The notes under the pieces are model-generated. The model saw nothing but the letters and a program-made list of their open reading frames with translations. It was not told where the DNA came from and did not search any database. A stretch of DNA of 64,000 nt from Torreya grandis (lineage: Eukaryota > Streptophyta > Pinopsida > Cupressales > Taxaceae): positions 3,250,001 to 3,314,000 of the forward strand of contig JARHVA010001174.1 in NCBI GenBank assembly GCA_037957365.1, written 5' to 3'. This document shows, one piece after another, positions 46,881 through 59,935 of this stretch; within the stretch, counting starts at the first letter, position 1, and each line of letters begins with the position of its first letter. The position numbers were made by a program, and so were the translations under genes.

Positions 46881-48464
46881 TTTAGATATTTTAATATTAT
46901 AAAGCTAACTAATGAGAGTCAATCACAATTTGGGATACCTTAGTATACCATAGTGACACAATCATAGATCATTCCTATAAGACAAATTCACCCATATGAA
47001 GCTAGTGAGTTTGGTCAAATAATCACAAGCCATAATATATTAGTAGATTAGAATCAACTATTTCACCTCAAATGGTAGACCATGATGAACATGTATAATA
47101 ATTACCTTTATTACTCAATTTAGAAGATCCAAATTACATATCTATCAAGGACAATGATGTTGATTATAATTCTAGTTATGATGATAATACTAATGAAATA
47201 CCAATGAACATTGATGATAGTTTATGTAGGTTTAATTTTACACTAGTTGGTCCATGTTAATACATAGATGATTACAAGGCAATCATATCACTACATACAA
47301 ATACAGGAAACACAGTCACTTCAAATGTATATAAAGGAAAGAATATTTTTTGCCTCATAGACACTACACAACATACAATTCTATTATGTATCCCATGGAC
47401 TATTTTTTTGGTCAAATCTAATATTTATAGAGTGCAGGAGGCACAATACATTGATCAATTTATTATAAGTACCTATAGGTCACTATTCATAGATTCAATA
47501 AATAATGTGGAAGTTATGGATATTGAGCCCATTACTAGGATACAAAATAATAATGTATGATAAATACCACATGTGATGCTACAAAGGTTATTTCATAGGG
47601 AATTAATTACCATGCCAAAAATATGACATATATCTACTAGCAAGTTACAAATCAAGAGGGAAATCCCTTTTGTTATTTTCACAAAATAACATGGTATGTC
47701 ATAGATATTTATTCAATGTTACAACATAAAATTTATAAGGCTAAATGCAAAATTCAGATTATACAACCCATACCACAACTTCCTAGATCTCAACAACTTG
47801 TCACACAAGCATAAACTACAAGCATTATAGGATTAATCATTTGACTATTCATGTTTTTATTGAGAATGAATATAAACAACATGTGGTAATAGATGTGGAC
47901 ATAAATCCAATTCTATATACAGTTGTATTCCTTAAACAAGATGGATTATAAAATGCTATATATTTCCAAGATTCAATAAGACAAATTATAGTTCTAGTTT
48001 CATGTGGTCCCAAAGTGGTGGATACACTACACTTTTTTATAGACATAGGAAATCATACGAGTGCCACATTTGGAAAATAATGGTTACATGAAATGGAAGA
48101 TGTATTTTAAAAGTCATAGAAACATCTTACATTTAAATTTTAGGATAATACAATTCACATTATTCATGATGGTATTAATGATAATCATAAATTTTGAAAT
48201 GAAAAATAGGGCTTCAATTTGGTTTATCCAAAAAGTGCACATGAGGCCTCTTACATAGTAAAATAACATATTATATAGAGGCACCTAACTTAGAATAATG
48301 TCAAAGATAAGGGTACAATTATATAACATGAATGACATGATGACCATAATAATGATGATCTATGGGAATTTGAGAAGATTCAATATCCAACACTCAATGA
48401 TATTTAACTAGATCCACCTTTTGATTATCCACAACCAGTAAATGTTTTGTTTGATTTGTACATT
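46881..48464. other. Decayed internal region downstream of the protease remnant
   Basis: Six frames give short open stretches without a domain I recognise (for example 47849-48258 on either strand). Probably the spacer between protease and the missing RT. Confidence 0.35.
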
Positions 48465-48600
48465 ATCATATTTGTTCATAAATTCAAAAATACAAAAAAT
48501 GTACAATATTAAAAAAAAATTGAAATCAAGACCTATGCATGCCTATGTTTAGTTTATTTACATTAATTTATTTATGTAAATTTATTTAGTACTTATTTCT
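48465..48600 (+). repeat. A-rich direct repeat matching 42840-42965
   Basis: ATTCAAAAATACAAAAAATG, then an A-run, AGACCTATGCATG, and GTTTATTTACATTAATTTAT, with the same order as at 42840. Repeated A-rich blocks of this sort occur at the ends of large plant Gypsy elements, so the pair may mark its LTR or leader region. Confidence 0.5.
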
Positions 48601-51600
48601 ATCCAATCTCATATCATATATGCTTCAAAATTATACATGAGTACAAAGCATATGGGTTACCATTTACAAAACCAACTATCGAATGTTTTCATTATGTCAG
48701 ACTCAAGTTATAAAAAAAGAAAAACACTAGTTTGAATTTCACTCCTTGTGATTTTACATGCATTAAAGTGTTTATCAAGAAGTAGTGATCTTCTTGATAA
48801 TCAATTAAACACCTTAAAAGTGATCTTGAATTACTTGGTTATGTAAGGTCAAAATTTGTTTAATATAATTAAATAAATAATGTGGTGGCATCATGTTTAG
48901 AATACCTTGTGGTTGAAATTTAAATCATTGTTAAGTTTGCTATACATTTGATTGTTATAAATTATATTTCTATTCTAGCAGTTCTCATTAGCATAAAACC
49001 AATTGTGCTCACTAATTATTGGTTTAAATCTCTTGTCATGATCTGTGACCAATTTAATCTTTTATAAGGTTTATTTTTTTATTTTTATTGACCTTGGTAT
49101 GTATGTAAATAAAATAAGTTATTTAATAATCCTTAATCTAGGTTGATGTAATGATGTAATAATTATATTATGGCAAATGAAAACATTTGGTGATTAAATT
49201 ATTAAGACCTTAAACTTGGTAAAGGCCTTGTCAAAGTTTATATAATTGATTGGTTAAACTTCATGATGTCAATTTCTTATACCATTATCTTTTAATTCTT
49301 TGATTATATTATAACTTACATTAGGTCCAAAAATAAATGACAATGAAAAGAATTATATTAAGCTTTGACTTTAATATTTCATGGTATGACACGTATGGAT
49401 GATTGGATTGTTTAGTTTTATCATTAATTTTTACTTAAATGGCTAAAAAAATATTATTCAAACTTCCTTACAAACTATGTTAAATAATTATTAGGGTTTG
49501 AACTATTACACTTTGTGGGTTATAGAAGTGGAGGTTGAAAAACACAACTCTTATTGCCAGAGAATTTTTATCCTTATTTTGAGGGGCACATTATGAATTT
49601 ATAATATGCTCCTTAGCTATTATGATATGAGAAATTTAGGTTAAAATGGGACCTAAATAAATAAAGATATATTTTGGGATGATTTAGGTAGGAGGAAGAC
49701 AAAGGGGATCAAAAATAATATGTGGAACACTTGGCATTCTAGAAAAATACCCTTTTCAAACTTCAATTCGAAACCTCTTTTAGTATGTTTAGATATAAAA
49801 TTGTGGTTTATTTTACTAGTCTAATTACCCAATATCTTATTGTATGCATTCATATCCATGTGCCCTTACACAAGAATATGAACAGAAAACATGCAGACTT
49901 AAGGTGTCTCAATTAGGGCCAGCATTTGCTCTCTTCAGGGAATGAACTCAATGTTTTAATTACTTATATTTTAATATATTATTTCAATTTTTTATGTATT
50001 AATTTAACCCATAATAATTTTTCAAGTTATACTAGTCTTATGTTGTGGGTTCCAGTAAAGTGGTCTTTGATTTTTTAGTAGACTTCTGGTTCTTTCTACT
50101 TTAATAAACAATTAATATCTCCTTGCTTTTATTTAGGTTCTTGATATATTTTATTGGTTGTTTTATGGTCAAGTTGTAAACATTATTGTTAAATTTAAGA
50201 CTACTAGAGTTCACAGATTATGATAAAAATGCAAAATGTGACTATTTATACCCTAGAAAAATGACAACTACATTTGTTCAAAACCAAGATAACTATAAAT
50301 TTAACCAAAACTTTTTTTTTACTTATTTAGTATTAAAGTAAAATTGAAATTTTGCGGGTATCCTTGATATGAAAAAACAATGGATCCCTTGTTTTTAATT
50401 GGTTAGAGTGGGTGATTCATATATCTATATTTCCACTTGTTGATTGATATGGTAATTTGGGATGCTTAAACTTTATTTGTTAATGATGTAACAAGTTATG
50501 TCAATTTAGATTTGTTTGAAATCTTTTTGGAAAACTTTAAAATTTTGTTTTTTTGTCCTTGATAAATAATTACAATGTATTTATATTCACAAGAGGTTTC
50601 ATATCCATGTGGATGATTGTTTGGGACTCTTAATTATGTAGTGGTTGCAAAATCCTTAGTCATTGGCAATTAATTATTTATGAATCAATGCACAATATCT
50701 AAATTGTTTCACTCTTTGATTTTTATATATAAATGTTCATAAAAAATCTTTAACAAGAATATTTTTTAGCACATTGAATAATGTAAGAATGGTTTTTAAA
50801 GTCTTGTCTTCCATTGGCATTAAGTACTAGTGACTACTCATGCTTTACAAGTATGAAATGGTAAATGTTGAATGTGATATATATTATTTAATGTAATCAT
50901 CATCTAAAAATTGTGAATATGATGAAAATTAGTTTAATATCGAAAGGTAAATTCAAATACAAAAATATGTTTTATGAATTTTGATCTTGGTTAAGAGTTT
51001 TCATTATATTATAAGGTCTTGTGCTTGGTAAGAAGATAAACTTGTAGATGCATGTGTAATTGTATTAATTTTTATTAGCTAGGACTAATCCTTCCATATT
51101 ATGTATATTTTTTTTAAAAATTTTATATTTGAGTTCAATCATTATGGTAAATATTTTTTGATTTATCTCTTAGGTATAATATTATCTGTTAGACTAATAT
51201 AAAAATGAGTTGATTATTACCTTGGTTAGGAAGACTAAGTTTGTTGTCCTATCTCAATAGAGTATAGAATGATATGCATATGCATAATGTGATATACTTC
51301 TTGGATATGGATTCATCTGTTTATGCATTCATAGTGGAACATTATGAGCTATTTTAGGTTTTACATGAATTGGTAGAAAATATTATATCAATCCTCATAG
51401 ATTCTTCAATAGATCACATAATTAATATTAGTTATCTACTTTATTCATTACTCAAAATATATTTTATAATATATATTTTTTTAATAGAATATATTAATAT
51501 AATCATGATCTAATATAAAGTATAATAGGTCCCAAAAATAATCTATCAAACATAACATTTAAAAATCTACCATAAGAAGTTATTTATTACACTCCTAATT

Positions 51601-54600
51601 CTTTTTTCTTCCTAGAAACTTCCACTAAATATTTTATATTAAAATACAATATATTATTCTTAATATATGTGACTATTTAATAAACTTTACATTATTTGAA
51701 AACACAATGCATAATCCACATTAAATCTTATTACTTTATCCTTATTGGATACAAAGCTATTCAAAGATTATACAATTAAGACATGATCTCATATAGAGAA
51801 GATTAAAGTCTTCTCTAATAATACTTGTATTAAAAAGCATTGCCATAGAGTATAAAACTCACTCTTATTGGTACATCATAAGAATTTTATAGTCAATACT
51901 TCCAACAATTAAGTTTGACTAAACATTTATTATAACCTTATCACAATTAGACCCTAAGATCATGAGCATCAAATTGTGAAGTTATCAATGCTTATCAATT
52001 TCATTGTAGAAGGAGTCAAGTTAATTTCAGTAATCCAATAATAAAACTTTGAATACCTTATCATCAAAACTTGTAATTTTTATTAATTACAAACCATAAT
52101 ATCAAATTAATTTCCCACTCATGTCGTTTCATGACATAATATATATATAATATAATACTACATAAATAGTGGCACCAATTAATGTATGATAATGGTTAAA
52201 TCATCTGAATCAAACCAAAATCTAATAAAAATGAATATTTCTCCCTTAAGATCCTCAAAAAAAAAATAAGACACAAATTAATATTACAAATCCCAATGTC
52301 CATAGAAATCCTAGACTACATATATTTAATTTATTCACACATTCTTATCTCTATTGCAATAAAATAAGAAAAAAGAACAATAATAAGAGTAAACTTATCC
52401 AACATCGAGGAATTCAAAGTTCCTACTTATTTAAAAACCCATTCATTAATTAGATTAATAATGATAATCAATGTAAATATTAATTAGGAGAGTAAACTTT
52501 AATATTAGCCAAGTAAGAGACTCTTATATCTACCAGCATATTGAAGACTGAATGTCCCTTACATTATGTATTAAAACTATATTTCTCATTAATCTAAGCA
52601 TGAATATAACTGAAAAATCTTACTAATTCTAATAATACCTAAATCATTTTATTAATACATAAAGACACTTCTCCACTTAAAAAATTTAAGCATATAGAAG
52701 TATTAACAAGACACTTGCTCCAATAATAATTCATTTGGCCTAGATTTATACAAAAAATTACAAGATTGACAAACTGATATTAAATACTACCAATGCAAGA
52801 TTCATTTAATTCATTATGATAATAAGAAATAATAAGACAAAAATCTCAACCAAACTAACACCACTGTGTGCACCATTACGCTAATTTCTTAAAACACATC
52901 ATCAAAGAATGGTTAGTAATAAAAACTTCCTCATTTAACATAATGATTGACAAGGAGTCCTAGCATAGTCTTAGATCAATCATATAGATATTGAGATATC
53001 CATTTGAATGTAATATTACAACAATGACAAGATTTAATGTTTTAGAAATCGAGTTAAGCCTGATCAATTATTCCAACCTTACTCATAATATAAATAGACT
53101 TAATTTCTAAAATTAAATAGGTGAAATAAAATAATATTTGGGTAAGATTTCCATGGCCATATAATATAGTACAATGCAATCCTCAGATGAGTTCATAATC
53201 ACAATCAATATTAATAATGATATAACACATCTTAGAGTAGGGTATATGTAACAAGCACAATCAATAAATTGAACTCCATTCATATAATATTATGTCAAAT
53301 AGTGAAACCTACATAATCAACTAGAATACCTTAATATAGGGTTTACCACAATTACCCTTTTATGAATTGTAATACCAAAGTGAGTTACTATAGATGAATA
53401 GATATCAATGAATTACATAATCCTTAATGAGCATCAAAAAATAAAAATAACATTTTGTAATACAATATAAATAAGAGTACAATACACCTTAATGCCTCAA
53501 ATATCATTGACACCATTAGACCATTATGTAACAACTTGTAAAAATTCATCCAATTAACTTTGTACACATGGAAACATTCCTCTTGTTTGAATACCAATGG
53601 AAAAAAATATGAAATTTGAGTGCATCCATATGGTGGTATGACCTACCCACCCAAACCATCAATTTGGGGTTAGAATAGGTCACCAAACAAATCTCAGGTT
53701 TATAAAATGAAATGAGGGAAAGGGTTCATAAATAAATAATATATCCACCTGTTTAATATTTTTCATTCACAATGTCAACAACACAACACAAAACTATAAA
53801 CATGGATTCACTAAACAAGATGCTAAATAAAATAATGATAATTCAAAAAATAGGATGCTGGATCAAATAGAAATTATTTTAGCAACATTTAAAAACATTC
53901 ACTTCGTATATACACATATAAGGGCAAGACAAACCAAGCCAAAGCCTACCCACTAGGGTTTAACATAAACTCACATTCCATGCTCAAACCTAAATGAAAT
54001 AACAAATACACCAAGAGTAAAAAAAATAAAAAGATTAATTAATGAGTTTTAAGAATGATGAAGGTCATCCCTATAACCCAAACATTCACCTCAAAATTCA
54101 ATCCAAAACCAAAATAGTAGTAGCTATGCATATTGTTCTGAGAATAAATAATAAAAAATGAACTTGTAAAATTACCTTCCTCTCTTATCATTTTTATTCT
54201 TCCAAACCATTATATTTTTCTTCTCCATGTGATCATTTTGACCTAGTTCCAAATTGCCATATAACCTTCCCTAAACTCCATATCCACCACCCAAGCATTA
54301 TCGCCTCCAGTGCATGGGTTTTAAATATTGTTTCCACTACCATAATGGTAGCCTAAAACCCTATATTATATCCATATTTCCTTCATTCCCATTCATAGTT
54401 AATGAATAGAATAATGATCAAAATGATAGCCAAAACAACATTTCCCATATAAACCCTAGATCAAATGATTATGCCATAAGATTAAAGTCAAATGTTATGC
54501 TAAGCCCATGATCCAATATGGTTCAAAGTAAAATTTTTTCCAACATAATAATTACCATAATTAATCAAGACTTTTTATCAAACCAATAATACTTAAGACC

Positions 54601-55210
54601 TTAGTAAGGCATGTAAACCTAGACATAAACCAATTCATTATGTCCGTCATGAAATAAACATGCCAAACTAATGTTAATGCCAAAGACATAAGCACTATGT
54701 ATCTTTTATTAATAACATGAGATAAATTCCTTTAAAAATATCAAGATACTATATTCATGCCATCATAAATTAAAAATTAAGGCAAACATAGCAAACACAA
54801 TTGGTTACAATCTAATGATGGCCATTAAATAAATAAAGAAAATCAAACATGCACAATGCTGGTTAATATAGTAAAAAACAACAAAAAAACAAATGGTGGA
54901 AAAATAAATTGATATATTTCTTTTTATTACCCTCATTTAGTTGTATGATGATAATGTGGTTGTTTGAAAATGTCTTCCATTTCCAAACCTAGCTCAGTCA
55001 TCTGATCATTACCTAAAATCATAAATGACATCAAGAGTATCAGTTATACATAATCATGAATTAAATTAAATATTGAATGAAAATTTAGCCATCTACACTA
55101 AAAATTACCACAATAGAGCTCATAAAAAAATAATGATCATATCAAATTTTAAATGTCATAATATAAAAAATGGCTCATTAAAATCGTACAACAAACACAT
55201 TATTCAAGGT
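48601..55210. other. 6.6 kb AT-rich interval, no gene seen
   Basis: No coding signal. The right-hand portion (about 52000-55230) should hold the 3' LTR of the minus-strand Gypsy element, whose start is at 55230, but I could not find its other end or partner. 49480-49620 (AGGGTTTGAAC..., then GAGGGGCACAT) resembles an LTR promoter region, without proof. Confidence 0.45.
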
Positions 55211-55220
55211 TTGGCTGGCA

Positions 55221-55230
55221 AGATATGACA
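55221..55230 (-). repeat. Start of the 3' LTR of the minus-strand Gypsy element
   Basis: On the minus strand, the integrase end is followed by CAGGGGAGTGGA (polypurine tract, 55231-55242) and then TGTCATATCT, an LTR-type terminus. The LTR extends leftwards, with its far end unresolved. Confidence 0.7.
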
Positions 55231-55234
55231 TCCA

Positions 55235-57361
55235 CTCCCCTGAAAAGGAAGAATCATCTCAGGGCCTAGAGAAAAAGGTTAGGATAGTGTTGCTTGAAAA
55301 TATTTTCATCTTCCTAGGTGGAACTATTCTCACTTATGTGATCCCATTGGGCTATCACTTGTTGAATGTCCCTATTTTGAATGGTTCCAACTGAATTATC
55401 TCCTTCTTTGCCACATGGAGATTATTCCAATCCAAATATGATATAGATAACATAAATATTTTATTAATATTAATACATGAAACACATCATAATTTTAGAT
55501 TTAAGAGTAAGGGCTAGGTGGTAGGAAATAGGGATCATCTTTTCCATAATTTTGAATGGATCGACAAAGCATGGAGCTAGTTTGGATGTCTTTCCAAACT
55601 TTATGGAACTTTTTGAGGTATCACTCTTAAAAATATGTTGTCCATTACTTAAAATTCTCTTGGTGGCCTTTTTAGATCAACACAGTTATTTTTTCTATCA
55701 GAAGCTACTTTTAGTATTTAACATATCAGAGCCATTTGTTCATCACACTCTTGTAAAGTTTTAAGACCTACAACCACTTGATTTTCCAAACCATCATAGC
55801 CAAGGATAATTTTAAACTTTGACCCATACAAGGCTTTAAAAGGTGCCATTTTAATAACATAATGGTAAGAATTATTGTAAGAAAATTCAACCAAATAGAG
55901 GTAATTTTTTTATTAATAATGTTGTTCCATTACATACATCCTAAACATGCCCTCCATAATGTAGTAAATAATTTATCTCAACCTAAGATAATGACTTCTA
56001 TAATACCGTGAAGGCAAAGAATTATCTTCATAAATTTCTTAGCAAGAGTGGGGGAATCATCAGTAAGATTACTTGCAATAAAGTGAGAAACCTTGGTAAA
56101 TTTATCAATTACAACTATAATTATGTCATGCATACCTTGATAATTATGAAAACCCAAGGTAAATTCTATTGAAATAATTGCTCACTTTATTTCTATAAAA
56201 ACATGAGGGTATAATAGACCCCTTAGATGGCAGTGTTTAGATTTGACACATTGGCATCTAAAAAATTTTCTATGAAAGTAGCCACATCTTTCTTTAACCT
56301 AGGCCATAATACAATTTTCTTAGGTGTCATTTTAGTGACACCCAGATGAGCAAAAAGAGGTGAAAAATCCATTTCTTCCAACACTTTTTATATTAAAAAA
56401 TTAGAATCAAGAACATAGCATTTACATTGATAGTTCAAAATTTTATTTGATTCCAAGGAATAGTAGCTAGTGATTCAAAACAAAATCTATGAAAATTGAC
56501 CTTAAAAAAATTTACGTCAAGATATACTCTTCTACTAAGAGCATAAACTAATCTATTTTCCTTGCTTATAATATAAATAATATATGTATCAAAGTTACTG
56601 ATAAACTCTAACTGCCTATAATGTTTTGCATTTAATTTATACTGGGAAAAAAATGCACAAGGTTGTGATGGTAAGATTTTACAATAAAATGTTTCTAAAG
56701 AAAAAAGTGTTTCCATTGCTTGAAAGTGTGAACTACCACTAACAATTCAAAATCATGAGTTGGATATTTTTTCTCATGGTTTTTGATATTTTGGGACATG
56801 TAGGTAACCATTTCCATCTTGAGTGAAAACAACCTTAATGCTCACTTTACAAACATTAGACTATATTTTAAAGTTTAAATTTGGATTCAAAATAACATGG
56901 ATGCAATTAGAAGCTAATAATTCTTATAGTTTTAGGAAGGTTTCCTCACATTAAAGGACCATATAAAATTATTCCCCTTTTTCTACAAATAAGTGATGGG
57001 GATATCAATCCTTGAGAAGTTCTCAACAAAAATATAATAGTAATGAGTTAATCCCATGAATTTTCACACTTCAAGAAAATTATTAGGAGCAGGCCACTCC
57101 TTAATATATTTAATTTTTATAGGGTCTACTAAAAGACCTTCCTTAAAGATAGCATGCCCTAAGTAATGAATCTTTCTTTGCTATAAGGAACACTTAAATT
57201 TTTTATGAAATAATTTATATTGCATTAGTCTTTGTAACAAGCATAGGTGATACTCAAGATATATTTCATTCTTAAAGTAAACCAAGATATCATTTAAAAA
57301 AAGAGCACAAATTGATTTAAAAAATCCTTGAATACACTTTCATCAAGTTCATAAAATCAAT
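55235..57361 (-). pseudogene. Gypsy pol, downstream part: RT C-terminus, RNase H, integrase
   Basis: Read leftwards on the minus strand. RT: FMNLM, then FLNDILVYF at about 57297-57272 (catalytic F-x-D-D with the first D as N), YLGHAIFKEGLLVDP, IKEWPAPNNF and FVENFSRIDIPIT. RNase H end and linker: KLNAKHYRQLEFISNFDTYI, ISKENRLVYALSRRV (about 56610-56530). Integrase: a degenerate zinc region (FFRCQCVKSKH, near 56250), IIIVVIDKFTKVSHFIASN (about 56120-56060), MAPFKALYG-like words, and a C-terminal tail QWDHISENSST, EDENIFKQHYPNLF before the polypurine tract. Multiple stops and frameshifts. The order and spacing are those of a plant Gypsy pol. Confidence 0.88.
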
Positions 57362-57371
57362 AAGTGTGTTT
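57362..57371. repeat. Target-site duplication of LINE-like insertion, left copy
   Basis: AAGTGTGTTT (AAACACACTT on the minus strand), repeated at 58992-59001. On the minus strand the 5' copy is preceded by TTAAA, fitting the TT/AAAA nicking preference of L1 endonuclease. Confidence 0.9.
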
Positions 57372-58991
57372 GTTTTTTTATAAATGTTAAAGGGGGGGAT
57401 TTTTTGGCTAGGGTCCCCAAACCCTAGAATAAGTACAAAAAAAGAGAAGAAAATGGAATAATAGAGTCCCCAAGAGAGAAAAGAATAAAACAAGGCCAAA
57501 TACAACAAGAACACAACCAAGAAATAACTAAAGAGCAACCAAAAAACCACCAAAAATAGGACCCGGCTTAATCCATGTCAAGATTTCCTGAAATGTCTTC
57601 CCAATAAATTTTCATTCTTTTGATATTTTAGTTAATTTGTATTAACAACCTTTCTTTGTCTACATCTTAATGATATCCACTATATTTTATGTGTTTCCCT
57701 TTACCTTTATAGGGGGTATTAGTATGAAATAGATTGCCCAGGTGGGATACAAGATTCTCAACATTTTAAATCCTATCACTCATATAATTCTTGTTACAAT
57801 TCACTAGGTAATTGATATTATTTTTCAACTTGTCATTTTCATTGTTAAGAATTTCAACCCTAGTTTCAGTAATCTACAAGTGTTGGTGAACATCCTTAAT
57901 AGAGTTAATTTGAACCATTCTATCATTTTCTTGATGTAAGTAATTAAATTTCCCTTTGAGTTCTATTAGTTCCCTCATGAAACAACACATGATGGACTTT
58001 TTGACGTCCAATTATTCAACAATATTGTCTAAGTTTTGCTTACCTCTTAAAGAGCTCATTAAATTATTGAAATTTTCATTTAAGGCCTGAGACAGCTTAC
58101 CTGAAGAAATAGTTTCTTTGTCCTTGGGATCTTCTCTAGACTTCCTTTTTATAGACTCATTTATCTTGGGCTAATAGTATTACTAGTACCACCCATATCC
58201 TTAAGATTATTTACATCCTTTGGGTCAGTCAAATCTTCTTCAACTAAAATTGAGTCACTTGTAGAATGACCTATTTTTCCATTCTTATTTTAAGAATTAA
58301 TAATCATAGTGGTAACCTTTTCCACACTCTTTAGATAGTTTTTTATATTGTCATAAAACCTAATAGGTTTGACTTTAAAACCTTTAGGGACTTTGACCTC
58401 TAAAATTTTGGAAACCTTAATTGCAATGCTCTTGGGAACATTGCTTAGATACTTACTCCAAACCTTTTTATTTTTACTCATGCCCATAGGTTTATCCTCA
58501 AATTTTTTCTTCTAGGGATGAGAAATTTTAGGGTTGATCTAATTCATTCCCTTAAATTACTTATAAATTAGTAAAATAACCCCTCCATGCCTAGGGATTG
58601 GGTAATTTCCTTTTTTATATTTCAAAATAGAGGATTATAAAGAGAGAAGAATATAGAAGGGAAGGCTCAAAGGAATAACATGATTGAAATAATTTAGGAA
58701 TATTAAAAGAGACCATATGACAACATTGAATCTACCTTTAAGGGTGATATATTACATTAGGTAAAAATCAACTTCTCCAAATGGTCTTGCCAGTGAATCG
58801 TGATCAAATCCATTATGAAGAGTCTCCAGGCTTTCTCCTTCCTCCAAAAAAATCTCCTTCTCTATTTTATAATCCCTACTAATTTTGAATATATTCATAT
58901 CTTCTATCTCTAACCTTGTAACATGAGCTATCATCTCTTCTATGGTTTCCATAATGACCCCATTGATGTTAAGGGTTATGTCTTCCCAGAC
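57372..58991 (-). mobile_element. LINE-like retroposon inserted in the Gypsy RT
   Basis: A 1620-bp minus-strand insertion flanked by a perfect 10-bp duplication, splitting the RT between GLKN(T) and (L)IDFMNLM. Its 3' end is typical LINE 3' UTR text (GTGGTTTTTTGGTTGC, TCTTGGTTGTG, TCTAGGGTTTGGGG) and ends in a short A-rich tail. Upstream, open fragments read EETIEEMIAHVTRLEIED-like and, at 58487-58290, MGMSKNKKVW, SIAIKVSKILEVKVPKGFK and KPIRFYDNIKNYLKSVEKV. A charged stretch with coiled-coil character (NNENDKLKNNINYL) follows. I do not recognise these as endonuclease or RT, so they are probably ORF1-derived. No ORF2 is present. Confidence 0.8.
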
Positions 58992-59054
58992 AAGTGTGTT
59001 TTTTAATCCAATAGGCATGATAGTCAATTCATAATGGACATACCTTTTTCTCAA
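58752..59054 (-). pseudogene. Chance chimeric ORF: Gypsy RT fused to LINE-like coding remnant
   Basis: This 100-codon open frame begins MRKRYVHYELTIMPIGLKNT, the RT motif R-x-G-H-Y-E-F-x-V-M-P-F-G-L-x-N-A. It crosses the insertion point at 58991 without a stop into VWEDITLNINGV and MIAHVTRLEIEDMNIF of the retroposon. It is an in-frame fusion created by the insertion, with no sign that it is used. Confidence 0.75.
58992..59001. repeat. Target-site duplication of LINE-like insertion, right copy
   Basis: AAGTGTGTTT, identical to 57362-57371. Confidence 0.9.
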
Positions 59055-59935
59055 AATTATCTTATGAAAATATTCTTCCTTGATGTGGAGTTAGTGATAC
59101 CTAAATCAAATATATATCTTGAAAAACATAGGTTTTCCCTTCATTTGATCGAAAAGATCATCAATTACAGGAATGGGATACTTATTATTGATAGTTATTT
59201 TATTTAACATTTAGTAGTCAATGAAAAGTCTCAAAGTGCTATCCTTATTCTTTAAGAAGATAAATGAGCCCCCCCATGGTGCTAAACTTGTCCTAATTAA
59301 CCCTTTTTCCATAAGATCTTGCAATTCCACTTTTAGTTCTTGCAGATTTGCCACATTCAACCTATAAGGGGATTTAGATGTAAGTGCATATCCTAATACT
59401 ATATCAATATAAAAATAAAACTCTATTAAAAGAGTAAAAACTATAAGTTTTTTGTAAATACATATTCAAATTATAATAAAATGTGGTATTTTTATAGAGC
59501 AAATTCCCTTTCCTTAGAAAGTTCATTCAATTGCACATAATAAAGTTTGTAACCCTTTCTTACTACTCTGTTCAACTACAAGGATGAAAGGATATTTTTA
59601 GTTGTGGGCCTCATGACACCTTGGATCTCCACATGATTTCCAACATCATTAAGGAATTTTAATCTCTTGTTAAAATATTAAATATTCACTTGATGTTATT
59701 GCAACTAGTCCATGCCTAAAATTAGGTCATACAACCCTAATGTAATGATGAAGGTAAACATAAGACCTATTATTGGTAATAACATATTATCTAATTTTAT
59801 TACATAAATATATAATTTTATAAAAAAATTAATGAATTTAATATGTATGCATGCTAAAATTATGTTATACCTTTTCTCAATTAAAGTATGAATGTAAAAC
59901 TTAGAACTCATCCAACCTCCTTTTACATAGTAAAA
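59002..59935 (-). pseudogene. Gypsy pol, upstream part: protease end and RT N-terminal half
   Basis: Minus strand. 59911-59705 ends FTFIITLGLYDLILGMD, the protease C-terminal Y-D-x-I-L-G-M-D-W-L. After about 330 bp of broken linker, 59372-59127 reads [72 protein letters not shown] and GKPMFFKI. These are RT blocks 1-3 (P-Y-R, K-G-F-I-R-P-S-x-S-P-W-G, R-x-C-I-D-Y, N-K-Y-P-L-P-R-I-D-D-L). Then come a damaged S-G-Y-H block and the M-P-I-G-L block where the LINE-like element sits. A gag knuckle is not visible upstream, so this end may be truncated near 59935. Confidence 0.88.
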
